A stretch of DNA of 38,436 nucleotides from Bacteroidota bacterium (GCA_039111535.1 JBCCIM010000037.1:1-38436); one strand, 5' to 3'. Positions 7,926 to 17,448 are shown, numbered from the stretch's first letter. Notes: generated from the sequence alone by a model not told the origin. Numbers and translations are program-made.

Positions 7926-10900
7926 GTAACACGGACACGATAGCAGAACCAACATCTCAGACCAACGGGGCAGCGCCAGAAAACTATTGGACTGAGACGC
8001 GAGATCAACTGAAGCGTGTTGTCGCCGATGTGCACAATACAACCGTTGATGGTGCTGAAAAACTCGAAAAAAGCATCAGCGATGACCACCTCTCCCCCAT
8101 ACTGGAAGCCTTTGGGAAAGCTGCCGCTGTACACAACACCTTGCAACAGGAAATCAAAACCGCACTGGAGCAAGGGGAAGGGGTCACATGGGAGCAGGTA
8201 CTGAAATATCGCCGTGGCGCGATGGAGCAAGTACTCAAACCCCTGAACGCCCGGCTCGGCGTCCAGGTATCGGAGCAGGTTTACAAGAGTTTTCTCAAGC
8301 TGTTTACCGACCTGCGTAGCAGCATCGCAAACATGCCGGCAACGCAACAAATTCCGGAGCCGCCCAACCTCTTCGCACCAAGTCCTTCAGATGCAGCCTG
8401 GACACGCCTGAGGAAAATGCAGGTCCGTAGTGGCAAACACATGCGAGCCGCGCGGTATGGCATTGGCAACGGCTTTCGCAAGCTCGTTGGCCGACCTGCA
8501 ATCAATACGCCAATCCCTCAACAGGAAGTCAAGCTGCAAGAGTTGCTGCGTTACCATGTAAAGGTACGCGTGCCTAATGTGTTTACAGAGACCTTCAATG
8601 CCATTCACGGCTTCCTGACAAAACATATCGCGGCATTTGAACGCGCCCAAACACAATGGACGTACCTTATGCTTGACCTGGAGCTAGAGGTCGCCGAGCC
8701 AGATCATCAACTGGATGCACTTGATGCCTGGTTAAGCCTTGAAAAGGCAGCGCAACGGTACAATGACCCCAACTGGGCCAAAAGCCTTTTAAACGCGATT
8801 ACCGGACTGCACTCGTGTATTGAAGAAATTGCGGCACTCGAAGTCCCGACACTACAGGTAGACACTGGTCTCCTCGAAACTTGCGCGCAAAACCTGTACG
8901 TAGATTTCAAGCACAGCGGTACCTTTCTGCTACGCGATCGGGCCATACCTGAATCCAGTGACCAGGTGGTCTCCCAACTTGGGCATGCGACCGGTTTCTG
9001 GAAGACCTGGTACCGAGAAGCCAGCAACAGGCTCAATCTGAACACCAAGCTGCACGAATTGCGGGACTTTCTACTCCGCCGGCAAAAAGGATTGCTCGGG
9101 TCTATTGCAAAAGCATCCGTTATCCCCATTCTAAAGTCTTTTGACCAACTGCGCGATACGTTTTTGCGGGTACAAGAAGAGGTCATTCAGATTTGCAGTG
9201 GCCCTGCCGGTGAACAGGACGAAGCCAAAATCCGTGCTGAATTGGAAGTGCGGCACCAGCAAATCACCGGGCAATTCAAGCGCATTTTAAACGACGTTAC
9301 CAATTTACTCCGCGCCGGCCAGGCGCTGGAAGAACCCGGCACCGTCTTCTGGAATGACCTGCATCGCTTCATCGAAGGGTTGCCTGAACAGGTAGAAGTA
9401 CACGAAACCTCGCAGTATCCGATTTCAGAACAGGAATCCATTCACCATCAGTATCAGATAGAGCTTCGGGAAATTGTGCAGTCTGCGCTCCTCAAGTCCT
9501 TCCCTGAGCAGCTAACAAAATGCGCCAAAGCTTTGCAAAAAGCGGTAATCCATACCTGGGAAGAGACCCAGCAAGTGGAATACATGGTTGATTATAACAT
9601 CAAGGCAGCTTTTGCCGAAATGTTGGATGAACAGGAAAAGCAAGACATTACAGATGCCACGCAACCTGCACTTACAGCAGAACCCGACGACCCTGTCGCG
9701 CTTGCACAGGAATTGATCACAGCCGGCCTCGGCCGATCCACAGAAAAACTTACGGAGCTTGCAAAAGGCCTGCATGGGCCGTGGATCAACCTGGCCGATA
9801 AAGCTTCTGCTGCCATCAAGGTGTACTCTGTTGACATCCTCCATAACGTGCTGGAGGAAGATCACATGAACAACCGGTGGACCAACTTCAAAATGAAGGT
9901 CACCAGGTCGTTCAAAAAAATGATACAGTCGGGCGAAAATCAACTATCCCGCTTCCAACAAACCCTTGCCGACGTAGTCAAACGGGGCCGGCGGCGCACC
10001 CGGCAGTTAATAAAAAAAGGGCAGACTGCCGTTGGTGTTGTAGACCAAAGCGAAGACCAGTGGCTGTCCACGCTTGATCTGGCATCAGACATTGATACGT
10101 TGCACAAACGCCTGCCCCTTGTTTATCGCCGGCTCTTCTCTCTCAAACCCCTGGCTGACCTCGACCTCCTCGAAGGGCGCAAACTTGACGTAGCATTTGT
10201 AAAGAAGCATTACGCCCAGTGGCAGAAAAGCCAGACCGGCCCGCTCTTGCTCTCCATGCCCGATGGCAGTGGAAGAACCAGTTTCATGAATGTACTGATA
10301 CGGTCTATTTTCGAGGGCGCCAACGTTCAACCCATATCCCTGAGCCGGCGTGTACCTGACGACACCGCGTTTGCACACCAGGTGGCCGAAGCCCTCGGCA
10401 TCCCCGTCTCAGAAGACCTGACCCTCGCATCGCTCGAAGCCCACATTATAGCTACACCGCGCAAACAAGAGCCCCTTGTCCTGGTCATTGATCGCTTTGA
10501 GCACTTGTTGCTTTGCTCACCCGGCGGTCACTCGCTGATCGAGCGCGTGCTCATTTTTATGTCGCGTACAGACAACCTGATTTACTGGGTGATCAATGTC
10601 AGCGCGCATGCCTGGCATTTCCTGGAAAAAACCATGAGCCCTTCATCCGGCTTCATCTCTGCTTATCGGGTTACCAATTTGCAGCGCCAGGCGCTTGAAG
10701 ACATTATCCTGAAGCGGCACCACAGAAGCGGAATGAACCTGCAGTTCAGGCCAACCATTGCATCAAAAACGTGGTTGGACTTTGCCAGTCGCGGCTCTGA
10801 ACAAAGCCAGCAGGACGCTCACAGGGCTGCATTTTTCGACAAGCTTTACCGCCTCTCCGGGCAAAACATTTTGCTGGCCCTCTTGTACTGGCTTCGCGCT

Positions 10901-11245
10901 GTTGAATTTGACGCTGAAGAAGACACGCTTTTTGTCAACGGCATTCAACCCATCAACTTTTCTTTCCTCGAAACACTTGACCTTCCCCGCGCCTTCACGC
11001 TCAAGTCTTTCCTGACACACGGCACCCTAACGCTTACTGAGCACATGCGGGTCTTCAAGCTGAGCGAAACCGATAGTACATTTATCCTGGAATCGCTGCT
11101 CAACCTGCGCATCATCGAGCCATCAGGCGCCGGCCTCGAAGACGGCATTCATTTCAGAATCGAAAAAGACCAACCGTACCGCCTGCACCCTCTCATTGTC
11201 CACCCTGTACTGGAATTCCTCACCAAGAAGCACATTGTTTATTAG
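7922..11245 (+). CDS. Large P-loop ATPase-like protein of unknown function, coupled to the MscS channel
   Basis: The 1107-aa product has no signal peptide or obvious membrane segment. The first 750 residues are long, largely helical and unlike any family I recognise. The C-terminal third looks like a STAND/AAA-type NTPase: a Walker-A-like PDGSGRTS (residues 780-787, Arg where Lys is usual), a Walker-B-like VLVIDRFEH (Asp 857), and a helical C-terminal domain with a winged-helix feel. It starts at ATG 7922 inside the end of the MscS gene, with GAGG at 7908-7911 as a possible Shine-Dalgarno site. Coupling to a mechanosensitive channel suggests a cytoplasmic partner, perhaps sensing or regulating the channel, but that is inference. 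The P-loop Arg may mean weak or no ATP hydrolysis. Confidence 0.75.
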   Translation: MSNTDTIAEPTSQTNGAAPENYWTETRDQLKRVVADVHNTTVDGAEKLEKSISDDHLSPILEAFGKAAAVHNTLQQEIKTALEQGEGVTWEQVLKYRRGAMEQVLKPLNARLGVQVSEQVYKSFLKLFTDLRSSIANMPATQQIPEPPNLFAPSPSDAAWTRLRKMQVRSGKHMRAARYGIGNGFRKLVGRPAINTPIPQQEVKLQELLRYHVKVRVPNVFTETFNAIHGFLTKHIAAFERAQTQWTYLMLDLELEVAEPDHQLDALDAWLSLEKAAQRYNDPNWAKSLLNAITGLHSCIEEIAALEVPTLQVDTGLLETCAQNLYVDFKHSGTFLLRDRAIPESSDQVVSQLGHATGFWKTWYREASNRLNLNTKLHELRDFLLRRQKGLLGSIAKASVIPILKSFDQLRDTFLRVQEEVIQICSGPAGEQDEAKIRAELEVRHQQITGQFKRILNDVTNLLRAGQALEEPGTVFWNDLHRFIEGLPEQVEVHETSQYPISEQESIHHQYQIELREIVQSALLKSFPEQLTKCAKALQKAVIHTWEETQQVEYMVDYNIKAAFAEMLDEQEKQDITDATQPALTAEPDDPVALAQELITAGLGRSTEKLTELAKGLHGPWINLADKASAAIKVYSVDILHNVLEEDHMNNRWTNFKMKVTRSFKKMIQSGENQLSRFQQTLADVVKRGRRRTRQLIKKGQTAVGVVDQSEDQWLSTLDLASDIDTLHKRLPLVYRRLFSLKPLADLDLLEGRKLDVAFVKKHYAQWQKSQTGPLLLSMPDGSGRTSFMNVLIRSIFEGANVQPISLSRRVPDDTAFAHQVAEALGIPVSEDLTLASLEAHIIATPRKQEPLVLVIDRFEHLLLCSPGGHSLIERVLIFMSRTDNLIYWVINVSAHAWHFLEKTMSPSSGFISAYRVTNLQRQALEDIILKRHHRSGMNLQFRPTIASKTWLDFASRGSEQSQQDAHRAAFFDKLYRLSGQNILLALLYWLRAVEFDAEEDTLFVNGIQPINFSFLETLDLPRAFTLKSFLTHGTLTLTEHMRVFKLSETDSTFILESLLNLRIIEPSGAGLEDGIHFRIEKDQPYRLHPLIVHPVLEFLTKKHIVY

Positions 11246-11285
11246 TTTAAGGTTTCGGGAAGGACACCTCCAGCTTACCTTAAAC
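11245..11285 (+). repeat. Inverted repeat of the GTTTAAGGT motif just after the stop codon
   Basis: GTTTAAGGT at 11245-11253 pairs with ACCTTAAAC at 11277-11285 around a 23-base loop. A further ACCTTAAAC follows at 11291-11299. The same motif recurs in front of deoB and of the ATP-grasp gene. Confidence 0.7.
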
Positions 11286-11299
11286 TTTCAACCTTAAAC

Positions 11300-11332
11300 A
11301 AAAAAAGCGCAGCCAAAGGCTACGCTTTTTTT
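11300..11332. terminator. Bidirectional terminator between the P-loop gene and rpoD
   Basis: An A run, the stem AGCG-c-AGCC (11306-11314) paired with GGCT-a-CGCT (11318-11326) around an AAA loop, then a T run to 11332. It is flanked by A and T runs, so it can end transcription from both convergent units. A second perfect 9-base inverted repeat without a T run (TTCAATCCG/CGGATTGAA, 11337-11355) lies between it and the rpoD stop codon. Confidence 0.85.
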
Positions 11333-11355
11333 AAATTTCAATCCGTCGGATTGAA

Positions 11356-12195
11356 TTACCCAATATGCATCTGGAGTTCTTCCCGACGGTGTTTCTGGCG
11401 CAGTTTGCGCAATGCTTTTTCTTTAATCTGACGAACACGCTCACGTGTAAGACCAAAACGCTGGCCGATTTCTTCGAGTGTGAGGGGATGCTCGCGGCCA
11501 ATTCCGAAGTAGAGGCGTGTAATTTCAGCTTCTCTCGGGTGCAGCAGGCTCAGGGCGCGCTCAATGTCGATTTTGAGTGACTCATCCATCAGCGTATCGT
11601 CTGGCGCTGTGTCTTCGTCATCAGGCAGCACATCGAGGAGGCTGTTGTCATCATCCTCATTAAATGGCGCATCCATGGAAAGATGCCGGCCTGTGTGCTG
11701 CATGGCCTCGCGAACCTTTTCTACGTCAACTTCGAGTTCTTTTGCAAGCTCTTCGATATTGGGCTGACGTTCATGGGTTTGGGCAAGGCGTGCGCTGGTT
11801 TTGCGAATTTTGGAGATGGTGCCGATCCGGTTCAACGGAAGGCGTACCACACGACTCTGCTCAGCGAGGGCCTGAAGAATAGCCTGGCGAATCCACCATA
11901 CAGCGTAAGAGATGAATTTGAATCCACGGGTTTCATCAAAGCGTTGTGCAGCCTTGATCAATCCATAATTCCCTTCATTGATCAGGTCTGCGAGTGTCAG
12001 GCCTTGGCCTTGATACTTTTTCGCAACTGATACGACAAAGCGGAGATTCGCACGCGTTAACTTGTGAAGCGCCTCCTGGTCACCCTGTTTGATGAGACGC
12101 GCAAGCTTCACTTCCTCCTCAGGAACTAGCAGCGGGATTTGCCCGATTTCCTGAAGATACTGGTCCAGCATGCGTTGCTGGCGAGGAACGTACAT
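11356..12195 (-). CDS. rpoD: Principal RNA polymerase sigma factor (RpoD/SigA, short type)
   Basis: The 279-aa product directs core RNA polymerase to housekeeping promoters. Region 1.2 is at the start ([12 protein letters not shown]). Region 2 includes the core-binding and melting segment ([13 protein letters not shown], then [13 protein letters not shown]). Region 3 follows, and region 4 ends with a helix-turn-helix ([19 protein letters not shown]). Region 1.1 and the long non-conserved insert of E. coli sigma-70 are absent, which is the normal form in Bacteroidota and relatives. An acidic insert (DDEDTAPDD) separates regions 3 and 4. It is a single-gene unit with its own terminator. The start ATG is clear and the N-terminus matches the family. 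Confidence 0.95.
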   Translation of the reverse strand: MYVPRQQRMLDQYLQEIGQIPLLVPEEEVKLARLIKQGDQEALHKLTRANLRFVVSVAKKYQGQGLTLADLINEGNYGLIKAAQRFDETRGFKFISYAVWWIRQAILQALAEQSRVVRLPLNRIGTISKIRKTSARLAQTHERQPNIEELAKELEVDVEKVREAMQHTGRHLSMDAPFNEDDDNSLLDVLPDDEDTAPDDTLMDESLKIDIERALSLLHPREAEITRLYFGIGREHPLTLEEIGQRFGLTRERVRQIKEKALRKLRQKHRREELQMHIG

Positions 12196-12580
12196 AGGCT
12201 TCTAGCGATTAGGTTGTAGCAGTTGTCTGGGGAGTCTATCTCTGTTTTGGATATGTGGCAGGGCCAAAACAAACAGCGCTCAAACCGTAAGCATCTTGGC
12301 TTCCACACGCCCGACTTGCTACGATTGTTTCGGCTAGTTGTATATTCTTAGCGACTTTATACGAAAAGGTCGGTATTGGTTCCGCTGATTGTAGCACAAA
12401 CGCCTGGGTATCCGGGGCGTTCCTTAAACAACTGGTTTAAAAGTGCTTTGGCCAGCGTAGTGGGTATCGTAGCTTTTCCAAGCATCGGCAGAAAGCGGCA
12501 CGGATTTAAACCGGATCGAAAAATTTATCCCTGCCGGCATACCCGCGCAACACCCGATTGAAAACCAGGAGGACTGGCTA
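12196..12580. other. Divergent intergenic region between rpoD and folP
   Basis: This gap of 385 bases must hold promoters for rpoD (leftward) and folP (rightward). I see no gene, tRNA or strong hairpin. The only clear signal is the folP Shine-Dalgarno site at its right end. Short frames in it have no family resemblance. Confidence 0.6.
12567..12572 (+). promoter_or_regulatory. Ribosome binding site that supports the GTG start of folP
   Basis: AGGAGG ends 8 bases before GTG 12581, which settles the start on a non-ATG codon. Confidence 0.85.
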
Positions 12581-13483
12581 GTGGAATCCACTTCAAACAA
12601 TAATTTTGCGCTTAATTGCCGGGGGCAGGTGCTCGATTGCAGGCCCGGCCAGTCCCATGGGGCCCATGTTATGGGGATATTGAACGTGACCCCCGACTCA
12701 TTTTCAGATGGTGGGGCTTACACCGGCACAGATGCAGCCCTCGTCCGTGCAGAACAGATGATCAGTGAGGGTGCCGCGATCATTGATATCGGTGGGGAGT
12801 CTACCCGGCCCCGCGGTGCTACGTATGGTGCCGGCGCAGCCATCGTGGATGCCACGGAGGAGCAGCAACGGGTACTTCCCGTCATTGAGGCCATCCGCCG
12901 TCGTTTCCCGGAAACCCTGTTATCTATCGACACCTATAAACCGGAAGTCGCCCAGGCGGCACTGGACGCTGGCGCCCACATCATCAACGATGTAACCGGC
13001 CTCCGCATTCACCCCGAAATGGCCAATGTCGCAAAAACCTACAACGCACCACTCATCCTCATGCATGCCCTCGGCGCCCCCGGAGAAATGCCCCACAACC
13101 ATACCTACACAGATGTGGTAAGCGAGGTAAAAGATTCCCTGAGCCATGCGCTTGACATCGGAAGAGCCGCCGGCGTCACACAAATGGTTACCGATCCCGG
13201 CTTTGGGTTTGGAAAAAACCCGGAAGAAAACCTGCACCTGCTCAACCACGTTGACGACTTCCTCATGCTGGGCTACCCGGTGCTGGTTGGCGTTTCTCGC
13301 AAAAGTACCATTGGTGTTGTGCTAGGCAGCAAAGAAACGCCGGCCCCTGTAGCTGGCAGGCTCTTCGGCACCCTGGGTGCCACCGCCATCGCCGTACTGC
13401 GTGGCGCCACCCTTGTGCGTACCCACGACGTGCAACCAACAGTAGAATTCCTTAAAACACTCGCAGAAACCGCTAATGCATGA
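12581..13483 (+). CDS. folP: Dihydropteroate synthase
   Basis: The 300-aa enzyme joins p-aminobenzoate to the pterin diphosphate to give dihydropteroate in folate synthesis. The diagnostic motifs are intact: GILNVTPDSFSDGG (32-45), GGESTRPR, LLSIDTYKPEVA, NDVTG, DPGFGFGKN (Asp 205) and the phosphate-binding SRKS (239-242). These cover the pterin and substrate sites, so the enzyme should be active. Start GTG 12581 has AGGAGG 8 bases upstream. It is first in a run of same-strand genes, followed after 15 bases (or about 90 if a later cdaA start is used) by cdaA. The folP-cdaA order is common in Bacteroidota-like genomes (from memory). Sulfonamides target this enzyme family. Confidence 0.95.
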   Translation: MESTSNNNFALNCRGQVLDCRPGQSHGAHVMGILNVTPDSFSDGGAYTGTDAALVRAEQMISEGAAIIDIGGESTRPRGATYGAGAAIVDATEEQQRVLPVIEAIRRRFPETLLSIDTYKPEVAQAALDAGAHIINDVTGLRIHPEMANVAKTYNAPLILMHALGAPGEMPHNHTYTDVVSEVKDSLSHALDIGRAAGVTQMVTDPGFGFGKNPEENLHLLNHVDDFLMLGYPVLVGVSRKSTIGVVLGSKETPAPVAGRLFGTLGATAIAVLRGATLVRTHDVQPTVEFLKTLAETANA

Positions 13484-13498
13484 AACAGCACCTCAGGT

Positions 13499-14377
13499 GT
13501 GCGGTTTACTTTCCCAATCCATTTCAAGACTTACAGTCCGACTCAAATCGAGGTTCATACCTCCCCAGCATCCTTGACGATATTTGATTGGGTCATACCG
13601 ATTCGCGTAGTCGATCTCATCGAGATTGCCATCGTCTCTTTTGTCCTCTACAAACTGTATTTACTGATGCGCGGTACCATTGCCGTGCAGTTGTTCATTG
13701 GTGTGCTTGCGCTATTCCTCGTAAAAATCCTCGTGGAATCTGCCAACATGACCATGCTGCGTGTTCTCTTCAGGCAGTTCAATGAAGTATTTGTATTGGC
13801 TGTAATTATCCTTTTCCAGCCAGAAATTCGCCGTGTCCTGTTTATTCTGGGGAAGAACAATCCGCTCATGCAGCGCTTTGTTGTGACGCCGGCGCAGGAA
13901 GGCATGATTACAGAAGTCCTTTCAGCAATTAGCGAAATGTCGCAGCGGTGCATTGGCGCCCTGATTGTTTTTGAACGATCCACCGGATTGCGCAACTACA
14001 TCGAAACGGGCACCCTCCTGCAATCAAAAATTAGCCGCGACCTGCTCGTCACCATTTTTTACGCACAGAATCCGCTACACGACGGTGCCCTCATCATCCG
14101 CAATCAACGCGTAGAAGCTGCACGCTGTATCCTCCCGGTATCCAACAGCATGCGCATGAGCCCATTGCACGGCTTGCGGCACCGCGCCGCTGTGGGGTTA
14201 ACCGAGCAAACAGATGCGTTTGTAATTGTGGTTTCGGAAGAAACGGGGCAAATTTCCATTTCAAAAAACGGCGAACTCATTTCTAATTTGACCGTCGAGG
14301 AGCTGCGTACGTACCTTACAGAAGCGTTAACTATACTCCCACAGGCAGAAGAAACCCCTAGCACCCCCGAAGCCTGA
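13499..14377 (+). CDS. cdaA: Membrane diadenylate cyclase (CdaA)
   Basis: The product makes cyclic di-AMP from two ATP. It has three N-terminal membrane helices (about residues 35-105, depending on the start) and a DAC catalytic domain with the signature DGA (195-197, in LHDGALII) and RHR (227-229, in GLRHRAAVG). Both are required for catalysis, so the enzyme is probably active. Length (292 aa or less) is normal. The start is uncertain: GTG 13499 gives a hydrophilic leader before the first helix, whereas TTG 13574 gives an N-terminus (TIFDWVIPIRVVDLIEI) more like relatives. Neither has a good ribosome binding site. c-di-AMP controls K+ uptake and osmolyte balance in many bacteria, which fits the channels in this window. 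No cdaR regulator gene is adjacent. Confidence 0.93.
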   Translation: MRFTFPIHFKTYSPTQIEVHTSPASLTIFDWVIPIRVVDLIEIAIVSFVLYKLYLLMRGTIAVQLFIGVLALFLVKILVESANMTMLRVLFRQFNEVFVLAVIILFQPEIRRVLFILGKNNPLMQRFVVTPAQEGMITEVLSAISEMSQRCIGALIVFERSTGLRNYIETGTLLQSKISRDLLVTIFYAQNPLHDGALIIRNQRVEAARCILPVSNSMRMSPLHGLRHRAAVGLTEQTDAFVIVVSEETGQISISKNGELISNLTVEELRTYLTEALTILPQAEETPSTPEA

Positions 14378-14382
14378 CCCCT

Positions 14383-14399
14383 GGAGCGGCTAACGCTCC
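14383..14399 (+). other. Short hairpin between cdaA and pcm
   Basis: GGAGCG (14383-14388) pairs perfectly with CGCTCC (14394-14399) around GCTAA. There is no T run after it, so it is not a classical terminator; it may stabilise the cdaA end or modulate read-through into pcm. Confidence 0.4.
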
Positions 14400-14430
14400 G
14401 TTACCCCGAGCCGCACAAACCCGCGTACCG

Positions 14431-15093
14431 TTGCAAAAAGAAGATCGTAAGTACTCCCGCCTCAAGGCCCGCCTGGTCGATGAATTGCGGGAAAAAGGTA
14501 TTGAGCATGAAGGTGTCCTGAAAGCGATAGGTGCCGTCCCCCGGCATGCGTTTGTCGAGCAAGCATTCCAGCAACGCGCCTATGAGGACGAGGCCTTGCC
14601 CATAGGTTTACAGCAAACCATTTCTCAGCCATTTACGGTGGCGTATCAAACCGCCATGCTGGATCCTAAGAAAAATGAACGCGTCCTCGAAATCGGCACA
14701 GGCAGTGGATATCAGGCAGCCGTGTTATGCGAGATGGGTGCACAGGTCTACTCGATCGAGCGGCATGAGGCCCTGTACCAGCGCGCCAAAAAGCTCCTGT
14801 CTTCGCTGCGATACCGCGTGGTCTCCAAATGCGGCGATGGCACCCTTGGCTGGCCAGCCTTTGCACCTTTCGATAAAATCCTGGTTACGGCAGGAGCGCT
14901 CGGCGTACCTGAAGATGTACTCAAACAACTCGCTGATCCGGGTGGCAAACTGATCATCCCCGTTGGCAACAGAGATGGCCAGGTGATGAAACAGGTTGTT
15001 CGTACGGGCCCCGAGACCTACCAAGAAGAAGATACACGCGCGTTCCGATTTGTACCGCTGATTGGCGAAGGAAAATTACGCAACAGCAGATAA
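14431..15093 (+). CDS. pcm: Protein-L-isoaspartate O-methyltransferase
   Basis: The 220-aa enzyme methylates abnormal L-isoaspartyl residues with S-adenosylmethionine and so starts repair of aged proteins. The family motifs are present: PRHAFV, the substrate loop QTISQP (62-67), the AdoMet-binding EIGTGSGYQ (87-95), and DKILVTAG further on. Length is typical. The start must be TTG 14431, the first start codon in the frame; the next Met (after QTA) would remove the substrate loop. It lies 53 bases after cdaA on the same strand. Confidence 0.93.
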   Translation: MQKEDRKYSRLKARLVDELREKGIEHEGVLKAIGAVPRHAFVEQAFQQRAYEDEALPIGLQQTISQPFTVAYQTAMLDPKKNERVLEIGTGSGYQAAVLCEMGAQVYSIERHEALYQRAKKLLSSLRYRVVSKCGDGTLGWPAFAPFDKILVTAGALGVPEDVLKQLADPGGKLIIPVGNRDGQVMKQVVRTGPETYQEEDTRAFRFVPLIGEGKLRNSR

Positions 15094-15150
15094 CGTTTCA
15101 CCGTCACCCCACCGGTGCCGGCAAGCATTTATACCTCCTGGAATAAACAC

Positions 15151-16131
15151 ATGGAATATACAAGACTGGGCAAAACGGGCCTTACCGTTTCTCGTATCTG
15201 TTTGGGATGTATGACGTTTGGCATCCCCGATCGCGGCCAACATCCGTGGACGCTTGATGAAGCAGCAAGCCGGCCCATCATCAAGCGCGCACTCGACCTC
15301 GGCATCAACTTCTTTGATACGGCAAATGCGTACTCAGATGGCACCAGCGAAGAAATTGTCGGCCGTGCCCTCAAAGACTTCGCCCGGCGTGAAGAAGTGG
15401 TGATAGCTACCAAAGTTTTCTTCCCGTTAACAGACAAACCCAATGTCGGCGGACTCTCTCGCAAATCGATCATGTACAACATCGATGCAAGCCTGAAACG
15501 CCTGGGTACAGATTACGTGGACCTCTACCAGATTCATCGCTGGGACTACGAGACGCCCATCGAAGAGACCATGGAAACGCTACACGACCTCGTAAAGGCC
15601 GGCAAAGTGCGCTACATCGGCGCCTCTTCCATGTATGCATGGCAGTTTGCCAAAGCGTTGCACACGGCTGACCTGCATGGTTGGACGCGCTTTGTATCCA
15701 TGCAAAACTATCTTAACCTGATCTACAGAGAAGAAGAACGCGAAATGCTGCCGCTCTGTGAAGCAGAAGGCATCGGGGTAATCCCCTGGAGCCCACTTGC
15801 CAGAGGGAAGCTAACACGGGATTGGGATGCCACCACCAATCGACAGGAATCTGATGAGATCGCCAAAAAACTATACGCTGATGTTAGCCAGGCTGATCAG
15901 GATATTGTAACCAGGGTAAAAACCATCGCCAACAAACATGAGGTATCGCGCGCGCAAGTTGCACTTGCGTGGGTATTGCAGCAAAACGGGGTAACGTCGC
16001 CCATCATTGGAACGTCAAAAATCAGCCACCTGGATGATGCCGCGGCTGCGCTGTCACTGACATTGGATGCTGAAGAACTGGCATACCTCGAAGCACTGTA
16101 CTTGCCTCACCCTATCGCCGGCCACTCATAA
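15151..16131 (+). CDS. Aldo/keto reductase
   Basis: The 326-aa NAD(P)H-dependent oxidoreductase has the TIM-barrel family pattern. The catalytic tetrad is complete: Asp 56 and Tyr 61 (in FFDTANAYSDG), Lys 88 (ATK) and His 129 (QIHRWD). The cofactor-binding C-terminal part (PIIGTSKISHL) is also present. ATG 15151 is chosen because the N-terminus MEYTRLGKTGLTVSRI is standard; a GTG 36 bases upstream only adds a non-conserved leader. The stop codon overlaps the end of the convergent deoB by 6 bases. The substrate cannot be told; the closest resemblance is to the YajO/general stress group. Confidence 0.92.
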   Translation: MEYTRLGKTGLTVSRICLGCMTFGIPDRGQHPWTLDEAASRPIIKRALDLGINFFDTANAYSDGTSEEIVGRALKDFARREEVVIATKVFFPLTDKPNVGGLSRKSIMYNIDASLKRLGTDYVDLYQIHRWDYETPIEETMETLHDLVKAGKVRYIGASSMYAWQFAKALHTADLHGWTRFVSMQNYLNLIYREEEREMLPLCEAEGIGVIPWSPLARGKLTRDWDATTNRQESDEIAKKLYADVSQADQDIVTRVKTIANKHEVSRAQVALAWVLQQNGVTSPIIGTSKISHLDDAAAALSLTLDAEELAYLEALYLPHPIAGHS

Positions 16132-17313
16132 TCCTGCCACCTTATCCTTGAAAGATTTCCCAGGCCCCACGTAAGGAGCCTGGAAATACGCAGCAACCGT
16201 TGCTGCATGGTCAGCAAAAGTAGCCATCAAGCCAAGATCAACACCTTCGCTACCAGCCTGATAACAAAGCGCAGGGACGTATTCCCGGCTATGGTCGGTA
16301 CCTGGTGTTGTAGGGTCGTTGCCGTGATCTGCTGTTATAAACAACACACTGTCATTATCTGGCAAAGCAGCGCATAGCGTTGGCAAAGCCGCATCAAAAG
16401 CTTCCAGGGCACGAGCAAAGCCATCCGGATTATTTCGATGGCCGTACTCCTGGTCAAAATCAACCAGGTTTACCCAAACAAATGTGGGCACATCCGGGTC
16501 CGCCTCTGCCAAAATTTGTAACGTGCGCTGAATACCTTCAGCATTGGACTTTGTCTTGTAGCTTACATCAAATCCGATAGCACCAAACAAGTCCGCTACT
16601 TTGCCAATGGAGATGGTCAGCACGCCATGCTCCTGCAAAACCGATTGCAGCGGCGGTGCCGGCGGCAGCATCGAATAGTCTTTGCGTTCTGCAGAAACCC
16701 GCTGGTAGGCGCCGGCAGTGCCGACAAAGGGCCGAGCAATCACGCGCCCAACCCCAAAGGGCCCCACGCAAATCTGATCGCGCGCAATGTCGCATATCCG
16801 ATACAGTTCATCAAGCGCAATTACGTCTTTGTGGGCCGCGATCTGGAATACACTGTCTGCTGATGTGTATACAATAGGCTGTCCGGAGGCTTCATGGGCA
16901 GGGCCAAATTCATCAATAATCGCCGTCCCGGATGCGGCACAATTCCCCAGCACTTCATCGTATCCGGTAGCAGCAAGAAACGGCTTGATCAGTTCATCAG
17001 GGAAGCCATCAGGAAAAGTAGGAAAAGGCGACATTAGCTTAATACCAGCGAGCTCCCAGTGTCCCGTGGTACTGTCTTTCCCAGCTGAGACTTCCTGCAT
17101 TTTCCCATAAGATCCTAACGGGGCAGTTACCGCCACCACGCCGGCAAGTGGCGCAATATTGCCGAGTCCCATGTTTGCAAGATGTGGTAAATGTGGATGT
17201 GCAACTGCGCACACGTGTCCCAGGGTATGGCTGTCTTCGTCGCCGTATCGGTCAGCATCTGGTTGTGCCCCAATACCAACGCCATCCAGCACAATGGTTA
17301 GAAACACGGGCAT
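16126..17313 (-). CDS. deoB: Phosphopentomutase
   Basis: The 395-aa enzyme interconverts (deoxy)ribose 1-phosphate and 5-phosphate in nucleoside salvage. It belongs to the alkaline-phosphatase-like metalloenzymes: the N-terminal metal-binding LDGVGIGAQPDA (Asp 10), the phosphorylated-threonine motif DSTTGHWE (80-87) and the second metal cluster ADHGNDPT...TDHSREY are all present. Length is normal. Start ATG 17313 has no Shine-Dalgarno site; two AACCTT repeats lie directly in front of it instead. The 3' end overlaps the convergent aldo/keto reductase by 6 bases. The upstream gene on the same strand lies 135 bases away. Confidence 0.95.
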   Translation of the reverse strand: MPVFLTIVLDGVGIGAQPDADRYGDEDSHTLGHVCAVAHPHLPHLANMGLGNIAPLAGVVAVTAPLGSYGKMQEVSAGKDSTTGHWELAGIKLMSPFPTFPDGFPDELIKPFLAATGYDEVLGNCAASGTAIIDEFGPAHEASGQPIVYTSADSVFQIAAHKDVIALDELYRICDIARDQICVGPFGVGRVIARPFVGTAGAYQRVSAERKDYSMLPPAPPLQSVLQEHGVLTISIGKVADLFGAIGFDVSYKTKSNAEGIQRTLQILAEADPDVPTFVWVNLVDFDQEYGHRNNPDGFARALEAFDAALPTLCAALPDNDSVLFITADHGNDPTTPGTDHSREYVPALCYQAGSEGVDLGLMATFADHAATVAAYFQAPYVGPGKSFKDKVAGL

Positions 17314-17314
17314 G

Positions 17315-17375
17315 AAGGTTTAAGGTTTAAGGTGAATGTATACTTCGACATTCGAAATTCCTTGTTGGGTGTTCG
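17315..17375. repeat. AAGGTTT tandem repeats and decayed repeat ahead of deoB
   Basis: AAGGTTT occurs twice in tandem followed by AAGGTG (17315-17332), immediately upstream of the deoB start on the other strand. It continues into a low-complexity stretch (17343-17375) with words such as TTCGACATTCGAAATTCC and GGGTGTTCGTTAG. The composition resembles decayed interspersed repeats. Confidence 0.6.
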
Positions 17376-17448
17376 TTAGTACCAATTGCCAACCCTTTGG
17401 CAGCGGATGGTGCCTGATGGTACAGCGTGCTATAGCAGCGTCTTGCTG

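Noticed and set aside
12376-12561. Short frame upstream of folP
   Set aside because: No homology seen and no ribosome site; the folP Shine-Dalgarno site lies just beyond it.
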